Source: JACQID01 sp035289125
GTDB lineage: Archaea > Aenigmatarchaeota > Aenigmatarchaeia > GW2011-AR5
Reading direction: 5' to 3'
NCBI GenBank assembly: GCA_035289125.1
Contig: DATDXW010000015.1
Location: forward strand, 1 to 25,385
Length of the DNA stretch: 25,385 nt
The number at the start of each line of letters is the position of its first letter. Position 1 is the first letter of the stretch. Below, piece after piece: positions 7,456 through 14,254 of this stretch. The notes beneath the pieces are model-generated. The model saw only the letters and a list, made by a program, of their open reading frames with translations. It had not been told where the DNA came from and made no database searches. Position numbers and translations under genes: made by a program.

Positions 7456-8642
7456 ATATTCATCAGCTTCATCGCGTTGTCCTTTATCCTTGTTTCGTAC
7501 GCCGATATGGTTTCTCCTTCCTGCTTTTCGTCGTCCAGAACCCTCATCATCGCCGCGGCGAAAGCGGCATCGCGGGAGGGCGGAGGGCTTTTCCCGCAGT
7601 ATTCCGCTATCATTTCACGTTCTATGGTTTCCACGGAAAAGGAAGATGATTGCGTTTCCTCGAACATGGCAGAGCCCAGCCTGGCGAAATTCCGCTTTAC
7701 CGCGAACGCGCCCGCGGCAATGCCTGCTTCGCGTATGGCTGCAAAATTCACGTCTGACGGTGCGCCGCTGGAAAGCATGCCTGTTGCGTTCACGAGAAGG
7801 AGTTTTCCCTTCGCCTCGGCGGCGCGCACCTTTTCCAGCATGCTTTTCTCGGCTTCTGCCGCCGTCATGCCGTCCGCATTTACGTCCACGCGCGCGACGT
7901 CAAACAACTTTATCGGCAGGCGGGTGTTGGATTTTCTTTCAGTGTCGATTATATGAATGCCCGGTTCATATTCTTCCAGCTCCGCAAGCTCCGTGGGAAA
8001 CAGCGCGCCGGGATAAACCAAGTTAGTGATGGTTCGGGGTTTGTGGACGTGACCGGCTGCATAATAATCAAAACCCTTCGGAAGCATTGACATAGGCACG
8101 GACGCCATGCCCTTCATGTGAAGGGGCTTGAAGTCGTCCAGCGCAGAATGAAAGACGAATATCCTGAATCCGGTTTCGTCTTCTGCGCTTTCTTTTACAA
8201 GCCTGGCAAAATATCCCTTTTCCATTCCTCCGGGCTTCCCCATCATGCCCGCGAGCTTCGTGCCCGTTTTTTCGTCCAGCGTGAAATCAAGGGCGAGCTT
8301 TCCGTTTTCATCGTGCATCCTCGCGACGTTCTTCACTAATCCCGCGTTCTCCAGCACGCTTATGAACGTCTTTTCGCTTGGCGAATAATCGTGCGAGCCG
8401 GGAACAACGTAAACGGGCACGGATGCCATCGCGCACCTGCGCAGAATCAAGACCGAACGTGAAAGCACGTCGTAAGGAGGCATCGAGCTGTCGTAAAGGT
8501 CGCCGCTTATGACAATAAAATCAACGCGCTCCGCAAGGCACGCATTCACTGCCTTTTCAAATGCCTTCACGGAGAAATCGCGCATATCCGGCGAGCCGCT
8601 CCACGAGCCCAAGTGCGCATCGGAGAAATGGGCGAATTTCAT
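7452..8642 (-). CDS. mre11: DNA double-strand break repair nuclease Mre11
   Basis: Mn-dependent nuclease of the Mre11-Rad50 complex, 396 aa. Phosphoesterase motifs are FSDAHLG (D8, H10), SGDLYDS (D48), VPGSHDYS (H84, D85), VFHSALDDF (H165), and AAGHVHKPRT (H198, H200) followed by VYPGALFPTE. The usual GNHD motif reads GSHD, so the metal-ligand Asn is replaced by Ser83; some archaeal Mre11-like proteins may share this. The rest forms the capping domain and the C-terminal Rad50-binding helices. The ATG at 8642 lies about 25 nt from a minus-strand TATA-like CTTTAATATT (8661-8672), predicting a leaderless mRNA. rad50 follows with an ATGA overlap. herA and nurA are not adjacent, unlike in many archaea. 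Confidence 0.95.
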   Translation of the reverse strand: MKFAHFSDAHLGSWSGSPDMRDFSVKAFEKAVNACLAERVDFIVISGDLYDSSMPPYDVLSRSVLILRRCAMASVPVYVVPGSHDYSPSEKTFISVLENAGLVKNVARMHDENGKLALDFTLDEKTGTKLAGMMGKPGGMEKGYFARLVKESAEDETGFRIFVFHSALDDFKPLHMKGMASVPMSMLPKGFDYYAAGHVHKPRTITNLVYPGALFPTELAELEEYEPGIHIIDTERKSNTRLPIKLFDVARVDVNADGMTAAEAEKSMLEKVRAAEAKGKLLLVNATGMLSSGAPSDVNFAAIREAGIAAGAFAVKRNFARLGSAMFEETQSSSFSVETIEREMIAEYCGKSPPPSRDAAFAAAMMRVLDDEKQEGETISAYETRIKDNAMKLMNI

Positions 8643-8660
8643 GACGTTAAGACGCCAAGA

Positions 8661-8672
8661 AAATATTAAAGG
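8661..8672 (-). promoter_or_regulatory. TATA-like box of mre11-rad50
   Basis: On the minus strand CCTTTAATATTT is centred about 25 nt before the Mre11 ATG. It directly abuts the repeat at 8676-8701, so the repeat occupies the region just upstream of the core promoter. Confidence 0.5.
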
Positions 8673-8675
8673 ATT

Positions 8676-8882
8676 GTAAACTACCCGCTGGTGAAGGACG
8701 CGAAGGCGGGTTAATGTGTCGTTCCCTGACTAAACGGCAATACGTAAAACCGAAAAACAAACCCTGCCCCACGCCAAAAACCGAATCATGCGCTAAAAGC
8801 CCTTTCCTGCTTGTGGCGGGTAGTTTACCGTTCAGTTGGTGCGGTAGTAACCCGCCATTATCTCTCTCCCGTGACGCGAAGG
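8676..8882. repeat. Intergenic mosaic repeat, copies C1 and C2
   Basis: Two repeat blocks lie in the 250-bp gap between mre11 and the reductase gene. 8676-8701 is an exact 26-nt inverted copy of 20601-20626. 8816-8882 contains ggcgggtagtttac, a taacccgcc block and gtgacgcgaagg, matching copy A in inverse orientation over about 35 nt with a few changes. The interval 8716-8810 shows no ORF or motif I can name. Confidence 0.7.
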
Positions 8883-8892
8883 AAATATGATT

Positions 8893-9939
8893 TTACCAGC
8901 TGTACTTGTTGCAATAGCTGACGGCTTTTATCAGCGTCGCCATCTTTTCCCTGTTTACTAACGACGCGGCAAGAAGTTTCGCTTTCATCAGCGCGGGCAT
9001 CTTTGTAAGTTCCACACCGTTTATGAAATTGCCTATGCCGTTCAAGTCATCGTTGCTCATTTCTCTGAAGAGCGCAAGGGCTTTGCCGTAGACGTCGGAA
9101 ACAACTGGATGCGCGCGCAGCTTCTTTTCATATTCTTCTGGTTTGCCTCTCTTTATACAATCCACGAGGACTTCCGATGCGAAGATACAGCATGCCATGC
9201 CGCCTTTCGTGAGCGGATTCGTTATGCCGGCGGCGTCCCCCATGAGGAGAACGTTCCCTTTCTGATACCGCGTGCCGAAGAACGGTATGTTGTAAGCTTC
9301 TTTCTTGATTATCTCGCCTTTTATTTTCTTCTCTTTTATGAAGGCGTCCAGCTGTTTTATGCTTCCCAAAAGGCCGACGTTCGCGGTCTCGCCTTTCATG
9401 AATATCCAGCTATACTCGTCGCTGTAGCGCTTGTCAAGGAAGAATTCCATGCCGTCGTAGTCATAGTCAATGCGCATCCGGTACTGGACGCCTGGCTTTA
9501 TCTTCATCGTGTTGCCGACGATTTTGCGCGCGATCCATGACAGCGGCCCCGTTGCATCAACGAGAACGTCATATTTCAGTTCTCGCAACGCTTTCTCGTC
9601 CACATTTTTCCCGAGCGTCAGCGTGCCGCCTTTTGCTTCAAACTTTTTCACCATCGCCCTGAACCACGGCGTCCTGTCCATCGTATAGCACGGCTTTTTC
9701 ACGTAAGCCTTCTGCCCGGACGGGAAAATGAACGTGGCTTTGTCAAAGGAATGCGCGGCGCAGGAGTCCCACGGCCCGAAAGGAACGCGCGACAGCGTCT
9801 CTTTGCTCAGCCCTTCGGCGCACAGCGTGCTCACGATTTCTTCCTGCTTCTCTATAATTTCCGGCTCAAATCCGGCCTCCAGCAGTTTCAGTCCCGTAAC
9901 AAGCCCGCCCGGCCCTGCGCCGATTATTTTTATGTTCAC
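8893..9939 (-). CDS. Geranylgeranyl reductase family flavoprotein
   Basis: Likely digeranylgeranylglycerophospholipid reductase, which saturates the isoprenoid chains of archaeal membrane lipids. The 348 residues start with the Rossmann FAD motif IIGAGPGGLVTGLKLLEAGF and a following EIIEK acid that binds the ribose. CAEGLS (about residues 40-45) is the family cysteine motif. DATGPLSWIARK, DEYSWIFMKGETANVGL (the YxWxF motif of the family) and the second FAD motif VLLMGDAAGITNPLTKGGMA follow. The start codon is GTG at 9939, backed by an AT-rich TATA-like box (9959-9967, minus) about 24 nt upstream, so the mRNA is predicted leaderless. It stands alone. Related family members act on chlorophyll precursors or other prenyl groups, so the exact substrate is inferred. 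Confidence 0.85.
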   Translation of the reverse strand: MNIKIIGAGPGGLVTGLKLLEAGFEPEIIEKQEEIVSTLCAEGLSKETLSRVPFGPWDSCAAHSFDKATFIFPSGQKAYVKKPCYTMDRTPWFRAMVKKFEAKGGTLTLGKNVDEKALRELKYDVLVDATGPLSWIARKIVGNTMKIKPGVQYRMRIDYDYDGMEFFLDKRYSDEYSWIFMKGETANVGLLGSIKQLDAFIKEKKIKGEIIKKEAYNIPFFGTRYQKGNVLLMGDAAGITNPLTKGGMACCIFASEVLVDCIKRGKPEEYEKKLRAHPVVSDVYGKALALFREMSNDDLNGIGNFINGVELTKMPALMKAKLLAASLVNREKMATLIKAVSYCNKYSW

Positions 9940-9958
9940 GGAAATAATTTGCGTGCAA

Positions 9959-9967
9959 TATTTTAAT
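9959..9967 (-). promoter_or_regulatory. TATA-like box of the geranylgeranyl reductase gene
   Basis: ATTAAAATA on the minus strand is centred about 24 nt from the GTG at 9939, the spacing expected of a leaderless start. This supports GTG as the true initiation codon. Confidence 0.5.
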
Positions 9968-10030
9968 AGCCGCTAATTGGCGAGCCGTGAAATAAAAATA
10001 GTTTGCGAAGCAGGCAATACATAGGAAATG

Positions 10031-10037
10031 TTATAAA
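10031..10037 (+). promoter_or_regulatory. TATA box of the 10059 gene
   Basis: TTATAAA is centred about 25 nt before the ATG at 10059, so the small gene downstream has a well-placed archaeal core promoter and a leaderless start. Confidence 0.55.
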
Positions 10038-10058
10038 GGCTAAGTTTATCCTGATTGC

Positions 10059-10250
10059 ATGGCAAGTGGTTTAGTCGCAGAATTGAGAAAATCTATCAGG
10101 GATAAGAGGACTTATGAAAGAGATTTTATTTATTTAGTTGGGGATAATGCAATTGCCAAAGGGAAAGGTGCGGAACGTTTTAGAGCAGAGTATATGTGGG
10201 GCAAACAGTTACGTAAAAAGGCGTCCAAGTCCCGGAAATGTATAAATTAG
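10059..10250 (+). CDS. Small basic protein, unknown function
   Basis: 63 residues, strongly basic at the C terminus (GKQLRKKASKSRKCIN), with no membrane segment and one cysteine. A TATA box 25 nt upstream of the ATG supports it as a real gene. The segment is AT-richer than its neighbours. I recognise no family. Confidence 0.5.
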   Translation: MASGLVAELRKSIRDKRTYERDFIYLVGDNAIAKGKGAERFRAEYMWGKQLRKKASKSRKCIN

Positions 10251-10365
10251 TTCATCCGGATTGTGCGTTAAAAATGCCATTTTATGAAATGGTTAAGCGC
10301 CTTTAAATATCGGGAACGATATAGTGTATGTTGGGTTCTTCCTCGGTGATAAAGTGGCAGATAAG

Positions 10366-10500
10366 ATGATAAAGAAAAAATCGAAGTATAACAAAGTGCA
10401 TCTGGAAGCTTGGAAATGCGATGCCTGCAGTTTTGAGTGCTCGTACAAGACGCTTAAATGCCCGCTGTGCAGCACTCTTAACATGGTGAAGATAATCTGA
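10366..10500 (+). CDS. 44-residue zinc-ribbon microprotein
   Basis: The product reads KKKSKYNKVHLEAWKCDACS, then FECSYKTLKCPLCSTLNMVK: two CxxC pairs (KCDAC and KCPLC) plus an extra Cys between them, typical of a single zinc ribbon. A Shine-Dalgarno-like GGTGAT is at 10345-10350. Alternative in-frame GTG starts at 10354 and 10324 would add 4 or 14 residues; I list the ATG. A TATA-like CTTTAAATAT (10301-10310) lies upstream. The ATG also overlaps (ATGA) the stop of a 13-codon frame at 10328-10369. It is likely missed by standard gene callers. The function is unknown. Confidence 0.6.
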   Translation: MIKKKSKYNKVHLEAWKCDACSFECSYKTLKCPLCSTLNMVKII

Positions 10501-10577
10501 TTTTATCACGGCGCGCCGCGGCTTTTTGGACGGAATTCCGTCAATTGTAATCCGCGATTCCGGCAATTCGTGCAACG

Positions 10578-10586
10578 CTTTTATAC
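10578..10586 (+). promoter_or_regulatory. TATA box of the CTP synthase gene
   Basis: CTTTTATAC is centred about 24 nt before the GTG at 10606. It lies inside the longer open frame that begins with ATG at 10570, which argues that the ATG is not the true start. Confidence 0.6.
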
Positions 10587-10605
10587 TTTTGCGTTCAATG
10601 GGATA

Positions 10606-12315
10606 GTGTCGCAGACAAAGTACATAATTGTAACAGGCGGAGTTATTTCTGGAGTAGGCAAGGGCATCGCGACGGCGTCCATCGCAAAGATTCTCAAGGA
10701 ACGCGGGTTCTCGGTTACGGCGGTGAAGATAGACCCTTACATAAACTACGACGCAGGCACGCTGCGCCCGACAGAGCACGGGGAAGTGTGGGTCACGGAT
10801 GATGGCGGGGAGATAGACCAGGACCTTGGCAACTATGAGCGGTTTCTGAACCAGACCATTCCGAAGAAGAATAATATAACAACCGGGCAGGTTTACAAGG
10901 CGGTGATAGACAGGGAAAGAAATGGCGAATATTTAGGCGAGACCGTCCAGTTCATCCCGCATATTCCCGATGAGATAAAGCGCCGCATATACGACGCAGC
11001 TAAAGGCTATGATTTCGTGGTCGTGGAGATAGGCGGGACCGCGGGAGACTACGAAAACATACCGTTCCTTTTCGCCGCCAAGAGCATGGAAGTGGAGCTC
11101 GGGCGGGAAAACGTGGCGCACGTCCTTGTCAGCTATATGCCGGTGCCGCCGAACATCGGGGAGATGAAATCCAAGCCGACGCAGCAAGCTATACGCATGC
11201 TCAATGAGAACGGCATATACGTGGACTTTGTACTGTGCCGCTCTACGGAACCCGTAGATGACGTAAGGAAGAAGAAGATAGGGCTTTATGCGAACATACC
11301 GGCGGAAAACATAATAGCCGCGCCCGACGTGAGAAGCATTTACGAAGTGCCGCTGAACTTTGAGAAGGAGAAGCTGGGCGAGAAGCTCATGAAGCGGCTC
11401 TGTGTAACGCCGAAGGCGAAAGGCGATTGGGCAGAATGGAGGAAGCTCGTGGATGGCATAATTTCCCCTAAGAAGCTCGTGGACGTTGCGATAGTGGGCA
11501 AATACGTGGATATAGGAAATTACAACCTGTCAGATTCTTACATTTCTGTAAACCAGTCGCTGGATCACGCCGGCGCCAACGCCGGCACGGGCGTCAGAAT
11601 ACAATGGATAGACTCCAAGAAAATGGAAAACAAGAATAATCTAATCGTGCTTAACGATTATGGCGGCATAATAATACCCGGCGGCTTCGGCTCGTCGGGC
11701 GTGGAAGGAAAAATAAACGCCATAGAATATGCGCGAAAGAATAACATCCCTTATCTTGGTCTGTGCTACGGCATGCAGCTGGCAGTCGTTGAATACGCCA
11801 GAAACGTGTGCAACATGGATGCGAATACGACGGAAGTCGCGCCGTCGTGCAGCGACCCGGTAATAGACATATTGCCGGAGCAGAAAGCGATACTCGCGAC
11901 ATCGCGCTACGGCGCGACGATGAGGCTCGGCAGCTACGGCGCAACGTTAAGGCCGTCAAAGATTTTTGACCTTTACAGGAAGACGGGGCGGCTGGCAGCG
12001 GACACTGCGGCTTCAAGGAAGCTGGAAAAATCAAGGATGGGAAAGACCAAAGGAGAGCACATCGTGCTGGAGCGCCATCGCCACAGGTTTGAGGTGAACC
12101 CCGCTTACATAGAGAAACTGGAGAAAGCAGGAATGGTGTTCCCCGGTTTCCACGTGACCGAAAGCGGCGTGAAGCTCATGGAATTCATGGAGCTGCCCAA
12201 TCATCCTTTCTTTGTCGGCACGCAGGCGCATCCCGAATTCAAATCGCGGCTGGAAAGCCCGGCGCCTCTCTTTCTCGGATTCATTGAGGCGTGTTTGAAG
12301 CGGGCAGTAAAATGA
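10606..12315 (+). CDS. pyrG: CTP synthase (glutamine hydrolysing)
   Basis: Converts UTP to CTP using ATP and glutamine, the last step of pyrimidine nucleotide synthesis. About 569 aa from the GTG at 10606. The synthetase domain opens with KYIIVTGGVISGVGKGIATA (P-loop) and continues through EHGEVWVTDDGGEIDQDLGN, VEIGGTAGDYEN and YMPVPPNIGEMKSKPTQQAI. The class I amidotransferase domain contains IIIPGGFGSSG, the nucleophile in YLGLCYGMQLAVVEYARN (C387) and the GTQAHPEFKSR histidine/glutamate motif. Start choice: the ATG at 10570 would add 12 residues not seen in the family and overlaps a TATA box. The GTG gives MSQTKYIIVTGG, the expected N terminus, and a leaderless transcript. It appears monocistronic. 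Confidence 0.95.
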   Translation: MSQTKYIIVTGGVISGVGKGIATASIAKILKERGFSVTAVKIDPYINYDAGTLRPTEHGEVWVTDDGGEIDQDLGNYERFLNQTIPKKNNITTGQVYKAVIDRERNGEYLGETVQFIPHIPDEIKRRIYDAAKGYDFVVVEIGGTAGDYENIPFLFAAKSMEVELGRENVAHVLVSYMPVPPNIGEMKSKPTQQAIRMLNENGIYVDFVLCRSTEPVDDVRKKKIGLYANIPAENIIAAPDVRSIYEVPLNFEKEKLGEKLMKRLCVTPKAKGDWAEWRKLVDGIISPKKLVDVAIVGKYVDIGNYNLSDSYISVNQSLDHAGANAGTGVRIQWIDSKKMENKNNLIVLNDYGGIIIPGGFGSSGVEGKINAIEYARKNNIPYLGLCYGMQLAVVEYARNVCNMDANTTEVAPSCSDPVIDILPEQKAILATSRYGATMRLGSYGATLRPSKIFDLYRKTGRLAADTAASRKLEKSRMGKTKGEHIVLERHRHRFEVNPAYIEKLEKAGMVFPGFHVTESGVKLMEFMELPNHPFFVGTQAHPEFKSRLESPAPLFLGFIEACLKRAVK

Positions 12316-12345
12316 TAGAATAAGGCGGCAAATGCAGAAAGGGCG

Positions 12346-12395
12346 TATAAATAGTTATTACTATTAGATAGTGAATAATAGAAAAGCTTAAATAG
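12346..12395 (+). promoter_or_regulatory. Two TATA-like boxes upstream of the 12417 gene
   Basis: GCTTAAATAG (12386-12395) is centred 26 nt before the ATG at 12417, which fits a leaderless transcript. A second, stronger-looking TATAAATA (12346-12353) would start a transcript near 12375. The gap 12316-12416 is otherwise featureless and AT-rich. Confidence 0.5.
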
Positions 12396-12416
12396 TGTGG
12401 AAGTGTACATAAACTC

Positions 12417-13127
12417 ATGGTAATTGGACTATTCAGAAAACCAAGAGGAGTATTAATAAAACCTGTAGCAGCCCCTGTGTTAGGAGCAGAACAACATACG
12501 GAGCTACAAGCCCCGCAATTAAATTCTCAGTTGCCTTTGCCGCTTAATGTGCCGTATAACACAAGCCGAAAACCGACGTCCATATTAATGCCTGGGTATC
12601 CTGTGTCCGACGACTTTGTAACTGATGTGACAGATTACCTTTCTCCTGAAGCTATAGATTTTATTGAGAGGAGTTACCCAGGAACTACATATAAAGCATT
12701 CATGGGAGTCTCTCCGATGGGATTTACTCTAAATCAAACGCCTGTGGTTATAGCAACCCGACCTAACGGTCTTCAATCACAGATAGCGTTACTATCAGAA
12801 AAAGGGATAATTTATGAAGGATGTGGAGCTCATGGGGAAAATGGAAGAGGAGATGCCGATGAAAAACGTTATTGGGGTGAGCACGCAAGGACTGTGCTAG
12901 TAAAAGGTTCTGTCACACCGGATGAGAGACAACGAATTATAGATTTGTATGAGAACGAGCTTAAATCTCATGGTGAGTGGTCTATATTAGCCACTTATGA
13001 ACGCAGACCGCGTGAAAGCCAAATACATTATTTCCCATATAAGCAATATCAGCTCGTAAGAACTATAGCGGATAAATTGCCCGTTCAATTCCCTTTGTCG
13101 CAAGAGTTTGAATGGAAATTACGATAG
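12417..13127 (+). CDS. Hypothetical protein, AT-rich gene
   Basis: 236 residues with no family I recognise. The first 60 residues are Pro/Leu/Gln-rich and look flexible (SQLPLPLNVPYNTSRKP). The remainder looks globular, with the segments VSPMGFTLNQTPVVIATRP, a charged GAHGENGRGDADEKRYWGEH and VTPDERQRIIDLYENELKSH. No signal peptide or membrane helix. A TATA box 26 nt upstream supports the ATG at 12417. Base composition is visibly AT-richer than the flanking CTP synthase and PCNA genes, compatible with recent acquisition or relaxed selection. It may be lineage-specific. Confidence 0.7.
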   Translation: MVIGLFRKPRGVLIKPVAAPVLGAEQHTELQAPQLNSQLPLPLNVPYNTSRKPTSILMPGYPVSDDFVTDVTDYLSPEAIDFIERSYPGTTYKAFMGVSPMGFTLNQTPVVIATRPNGLQSQIALLSEKGIIYEGCGAHGENGRGDADEKRYWGEHARTVLVKGSVTPDERQRIIDLYENELKSHGEWSILATYERRPRESQIHYFPYKQYQLVRTIADKLPVQFPLSQEFEWKLR

Positions 13128-13296
13128 TTTGGTCATCGGGCGAGATGCCGTTTTTACCAACCTGCATACCGAAAGCGACGCAAAAGATAATGGCTGGTTA
13201 GCGCACTTCGCAACGAAACGATACATAAGTAAAGACGAAGACGAGCCCGCCAGAATCGTGCGCGTAACGTCCCAGAACTTTGTAAAAATTCTTTGA
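13108..13296 (+). CDS. Doubtful small ORF downstream of the 12417 gene
   Basis: A 62-codon frame, in a different frame from the preceding gene and opening with TTG, overlapping that gene's last 20 bp. The translation has ordinary composition (KRYISKDEDEPARIVRVTSQ), but there is no good start codon, Shine-Dalgarno site or promoter. It may be a short coupled gene or a decayed remnant. Nothing else was found in 13128-13364. Confidence 0.25.
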   Translation: MNGNYDSLVIGRDAVFTNLHTESDAKDNGWLAHFATKRYISKDEDEPARIVRVTSQNFVKIL

Positions 13297-13364
13297 GACC
13301 TCCGACTATTCGCAGCAAGGCATTGTATTTTTACGCCATGCCATCCGGTTTTCCGCGCAGAGAA

Positions 13365-13736
13365 TCATTTTATCCGTATCTCGCGAAATTCGATTCTGCC
13401 GCCCTTTACAAGCTCCTTTATTCTTTTCTGCGTTTCCGACATAGTTGATTCGCTGGTCTTGAACTCGACGAAGACTATGCGGTCTTTCTCAAACTGGACG
13501 CCGTCTATCGGGGAGCCGATGAAGCGGAAGTTCTGGCGGTCGTACGGGTACGAGCCGAGAAAGGGAAAGAACTGCTCGCTCATCTTCCCGTATTTCACGG
13601 AAAGGCTGCGGTTCTGGAAGCGCGAATCCGACAGCGACGCGCTTAGCGAGGCAGCGCGGCTTCGTTCAAGAAGATATAATATAACGGCGGCTGCGGCGAG
13701 CGCAAGCACGGCAAAGAACAACTCGTCAGGTATCAT
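13365..13736 (-). CDS. Membrane-anchored Holliday-junction-resolvase-related nuclease-like protein
   Basis: 123 residues. The N terminus is a single membrane helix (LFFAVLALAAAAVILYLLER), then a polar linker. The C-terminal 65 residues resemble the archaeal family described as distantly related to Holliday junction resolvases: FIGSPIDGVQFEKDRIVFVE continuing into FKTSESTMSETQKRIKELVK. The D of PIDG and the ExK of VEFKT correspond to the D...ExK core of restriction-endonuclease-like folds. Whether it cuts DNA, and how that fits a membrane anchor, is not known. It is convergent with the upstream genes. No clear TATA box is seen before its ATG. Confidence 0.75.
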   Translation of the reverse strand: MIPDELFFAVLALAAAAVILYLLERSRAASLSASLSDSRFQNRSLSVKYGKMSEQFFPFLGSYPYDRQNFRFIGSPIDGVQFEKDRIVFVEFKTSESTMSETQKRIKELVKGGRIEFREIRIK

Positions 13737-13781
13737 ACAGTGTTATTGCGCCGGCACGGAAAAGCTTTCCCGTCCGTAATG

Positions 13782-13795
13782 TGTTTAAATATTTA
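13782..13795 (+). promoter_or_regulatory. TATA-like box for the acidic micropeptide
   Basis: GTTTAAATATTTAT would place transcription start near 13812, leaving a roughly 27-nt leader that includes a 5-bp hairpin (AGACT-caat-AGTCT, 13808-13821) and the Shine-Dalgarno site GAGGTGA (13827-13833). Confidence 0.5.
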
Positions 13796-13838
13796 TTCTA
13801 TGACTAAAGACTCAATAGTCTGAAGCGAGGTGACGTTG

Positions 13839-13922
13839 ATGGCGTATAATGACGACGAAGACGCTGACGAGGATGACGAAAACGAAGACGAGGACAGTGA
13901 AGACAGTGAAGACGAGGAGTGA
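13839..13922 (+). CDS. 27-residue highly acidic micropeptide
   Basis: The frame encodes MAYN followed almost only by Asp and Glu with a few Ser, Ala and Asn; 19 of 27 residues are acidic. The case for expression is good: a TATA-like box, then GAGGTGA (13827-13833), a near-perfect archaeal Shine-Dalgarno site, 5 nt before the ATG, and an oligo-T terminator-like run straight after the TGA. It could act as a nucleic-acid mimic, a metal or polyamine binder, or an intrinsically disordered partner; none of these is shown. An alternative is that the transcript is a small RNA and the repeat-like purine run is incidental. Confidence 0.5.
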   Translation: MAYNDDEDADEDDENEDEDSEDSEDEE

Positions 13923-13923
13923 T

Positions 13924-13934
13924 TTTCTTTTTTC
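13924..13934 (+). terminator. Oligo-T terminator candidate
   Basis: TTTTCTTTTTT follows the stop of the acidic micropeptide at once, the kind of run at which archaeal polymerase releases. It would define a transcript of about 120 nt from near 13812. Confidence 0.45.
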
Positions 13935-13962
13935 ACCCTTTAATTTTTCCCGGGAGTGTTTT

Positions 13963-14154
13963 ATGTTTGAAGCCGACGTTATTTGTGAAAGACGCGGGAA
14001 AGCCGAAAAACTCGGCTACGATTACTGCCCCTGCCCGCGTTGTGGTTCGGTCATGATAGCGCGGGCAGAAAAAATGACACGGAAGGTGCCGAACGCGCCT
14101 ACGTTGCTCATACACGAGTCTAATGTGCCTGCACCTAGTGAAACAAGCAAATAA
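13963..14154 (+). CDS. Small cysteine-motif protein, possible zinc binder
   Basis: 63 residues starting MFEADVICERRGKAEKLGYD, followed by YCPCPRCGSVMIARAEK. The CPCPRCG cluster plus the early Cys8 could hold one metal ion; a complete second CxxC is absent, so it may be a degenerate or dimer-forming ribbon. The ATG at 13963 is preceded by GGGAGTG, a plausible ribosome site. Extending the frame upstream would run antisense in character through the acidic peptide gene, so I reject the longer start. The last codons lie in the left arm of the inverted repeat at 14138-14178. Function unknown. Confidence 0.55.
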   Translation: MFEADVICERRGKAEKLGYDYCPCPRCGSVMIARAEKMTRKVPNAPTLLIHESNVPAPSETSK

Positions 14155-14178
14155 TACCGATATTACTGCTTGTTTCAC
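14138..14178. repeat. 12-bp perfect inverted repeat over the 3' end of the small cysteine gene
   Basis: GTGAAACAAGCA (14138-14149) pairs perfectly with TGCTTGTTTCAC (14167-14178). The inner AATA/TATT can extend the stem past a bulge. It spans the stop codon of the upstream gene. It could be a transcription-end hairpin or an operator; there is no T-run after it. Confidence 0.7.
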
Positions 14179-14179
14179 A

Positions 14180-14229
14180 TATAGTAAACCAAGGACATAA
14201 TGTCCTGTTTATTTCCTTGGTTAACTATA
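14180..14229. promoter_or_regulatory. Long inverted repeat overlapping the OB-fold/PCNA promoter
   Basis: TATAGTAAACCAAGGA (14180-14195) pairs with TCCTTGGTTAACTATA (14214-14229), 15 of 16 positions. A nested GGACAT/ATGTCC palindrome sits at 14193-14205. The right arm runs into the TATA box CTATAAATAAA (14225-14235), so a protein bound here would cover the promoter region of the clamp operon. Confidence 0.65.
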
Positions 14230-14235
14230 AATAAA
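14225..14235 (+). promoter_or_regulatory. TATA box of the OB-fold/PCNA operon
   Basis: CTATAAATAAA is centred about 25 nt before the ATG at 14255, so the operon mRNA is predicted leaderless. The preceding right arm of the inverted repeat occupies the usual BRE position. Confidence 0.6.
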
Positions 14236-14254
14236 TTCACGTCATTTCTACAGT

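Noticed and set aside
6922..7956. A 344-codon plus-strand frame spanning the rad50/mre11 junction
   Set aside because: Antisense to both genes, with no promoter and no family signature.
13800..13823. Seven-codon minicistron (MTKDSIV) before the acidic micropeptide
   Set aside because: The predicted transcription start lies downstream of its ATG, so it would not be on the mRNA.
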